Positions 63,061 to 64,000 of a DNA stretch of 64,000 bases are shown one piece after another. The position numbers and the translations under genes were made by a program. Position 1 is the first letter of the stretch, and each line of letters begins with the position of its first letter. The stretch lies in contig SDUX01000008.1 of assembly GCA_008729055.1 (NCBI GenBank), positions 5,694,811 through 5,758,810 on the forward strand. The letters run 5' to 3'. The stretch is from Pyropia haitanensis (Eukaryota; Rhodophyta; Bangiophyceae; Bangiales; Bangiaceae). A model generated the notes under the pieces. The model was not told the DNA's origin and did no database searches. It saw only the letters and a program-made list of their open reading frames with translations.

Positions 63061-64000
63061 GCCGAATTGGCGCGCATCCTTCATTCCAGCCATAGATCCA
63101 CCCGCTCGATGTCCGAGGTTCGACCCCCACGGTCGTGCATGCGGTGGTAGGCCGCTTCTCACCCACTTTTGCCCACTGTTGCCCACTTTTGCCCACTTTT
63201 GCGTGTACAGCAATGCAGCACGCGCTCCGGCGGCCGAATTGGCTCGCATCCTTTATTCCAGCCATACATCCGCCCGCTCGACGTCCGAGGTTCCACCCGC
63301 ACCGTCGTGCATGGGGTGGTTGGCCGACCCGTTCGTTGGCGCGTCCGTTGGATGCAACGAGTGTTTTGTGGAGGGCCGGTTTCCACGTGTCAATTTTGTG
63401 GAATGCTTTTTGCCACGTGGGGGTCCCGACAGCCAGGTGTGACGGTCGGCGACAAAAGTTCCGCCCTCACACCGTCCACGCCAGTGTGACGGGCGGAACG
63501 CGCAGTGGACAGTTTGGGTGGCGGGGCGCACTTTGTGGCCACTGTTGGACCACTTTCTGGCGACTTTCTCTCAATTTTCTTTGCAGTTATGGAAACTTCT
63601 TGCCCCCAATTGGCCATTTGTGTCCCAATTTGGCCCCCTTTTTGCCCACTTTTTGCCCACTTCTTACCCACTTCCTACCCACTTTTGCCCACTTTTGCCC
63701 ACTTTTGCCCACTTTTGCGTCTACAGCGATGCTGCACACCATCCGGCGGCCGAATTGGCGCGCATCCTTCATTCCAGCCATAGATCCACCCGCTCGATGT
63801 CCGAGGTTCGACCCCCACGGTCGTGCATGCGGTGGTAGGCCGCTTCTCACCCACTTTTGCCCACTGTTGCCCACTTTTGCCCACTTTTGCGTGTACAGCA
63901 ATGCAGCACGCGCTCCGGCGGCCGAATTGGCTCGCATCCTTTATTCCAGCCATACATCCGCCCGCTCGACGTCCGAGGTTCCACCCGCACCGTCGTGCAT
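63061..64000. repeat. Array block 6: mosaic units at the right edge
   Basis: One anchor at 63,505 and the edge of the next unit. Earlier states return: GGTTCGACCCC (63,118), CCGTTCGTT (63,331), CCCGACAGCCAGGTG (63,421), GGACCAC (63,547). Block 4-5 states remain: ACACCATCC, GGAAACTTC, CATGCGG. New changes are CTTCATTCC in A (63,079 and 63,768), GGAGGGCCGG (63,371) and CTTTCTCTCAA (63,565). GAATGCTTTT (63,402) is shared only with a unit at 57,900. The array continues past the window edge. Confidence 0.8.

Larger units (their letters stand above)
1..64000. repeat. Satellite DNA array, 689-bp higher-order unit, about 93 copies
   Basis: The same sequence recurs head to tail across the whole window. 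An anchor motif (GTGGACAGTTTGGG) occurs at 437, 1126, 1815, 2504 and so on, every 688-689 bp on the left and mostly every 684-689 bp on the right. I count 33 anchors up to 22,472, 8 in the disrupted zone, and 52 from 28,331 to 63,505. All copies have the same orientation. Neighbouring units differ at only a few positions. No unique flanking DNA is present at either edge. Every reading frame longer than 60 codons recurs with the unit period, so none is treated as a gene. Large homogeneous arrays like this are known from eukaryotic centromeric, pericentromeric and subtelomeric heterochromatin. Which of these applies here, and in which species, cannot be read from the sequence. Confidence 0.98.

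Noticed and set aside
1..64000. Ribosomal DNA intergenic spacer repeats
   Set aside because: No rRNA coding sequence is visible in 64 kb, and the array is uninterrupted, unlike spacer repeats bounded by rRNA genes.

Overview
The window is one continuous block of satellite DNA. From the first base to the last it is a head-to-tail tandem array of a unit of about 689 bp, with about 93 copies counted by one anchor (GTGGACAGTTTGGG, first at 437). I see no credible protein gene, tRNA, rRNA, transposon or CRISPR array. Both window edges lie inside the array, so the true array is longer than 64 kb. Long homogeneous arrays of this kind point to a eukaryotic chromosome (centromeric, pericentromeric, subtelomeric or other heterochromatin). 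The sequence alone does not identify the species.

The unit is built at three scales. A 10-11 bp motif (TTTTGCCCAC and variants) forms short tracts. These tracts sit at the ends of subunits of about 172 bp. Four subunits (here called A, B, C and D) make the 689 bp higher-order unit. A and B are clearly paralogous (109 of 125 aligned bases identical by my count at the left end). C is diverged but alignable in the same register. D is weakly similar and carries the longest tract. The complement of the tracts is G-rich, with regularly spaced GGG runs that fit a G-quadruplex pattern.

Layout: 1-22,580 is a regular array of 33 units that drifts from one set of diagnostic bases to another and partly back. 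22,581-28,000 is a disrupted zone with dense single-base deletions, shortened units and stretches where two subunit sequences are interleaved; it looks like poor consensus or a misjoin. 28,000-37,340 is regular again and repeats the same series of variants in the same order. 37,341-37,800 is one aberrant unit with a C18 homopolymer. 37,800-63,060 is regular and increasingly derived, with units mostly 684-689 bp. 63,061-64,000 partly reverts to earlier states.

Points worth a second look are the four-subunit architecture, apparent sequence exchange between A and B, a TTCACGTGAA palindrome that appears stepwise and is then fixed in 17 of 18 units, a Pol III B-box-like motif kept in one half and lost in the other, and the quality breaks that limit how far the assembly can be trusted.
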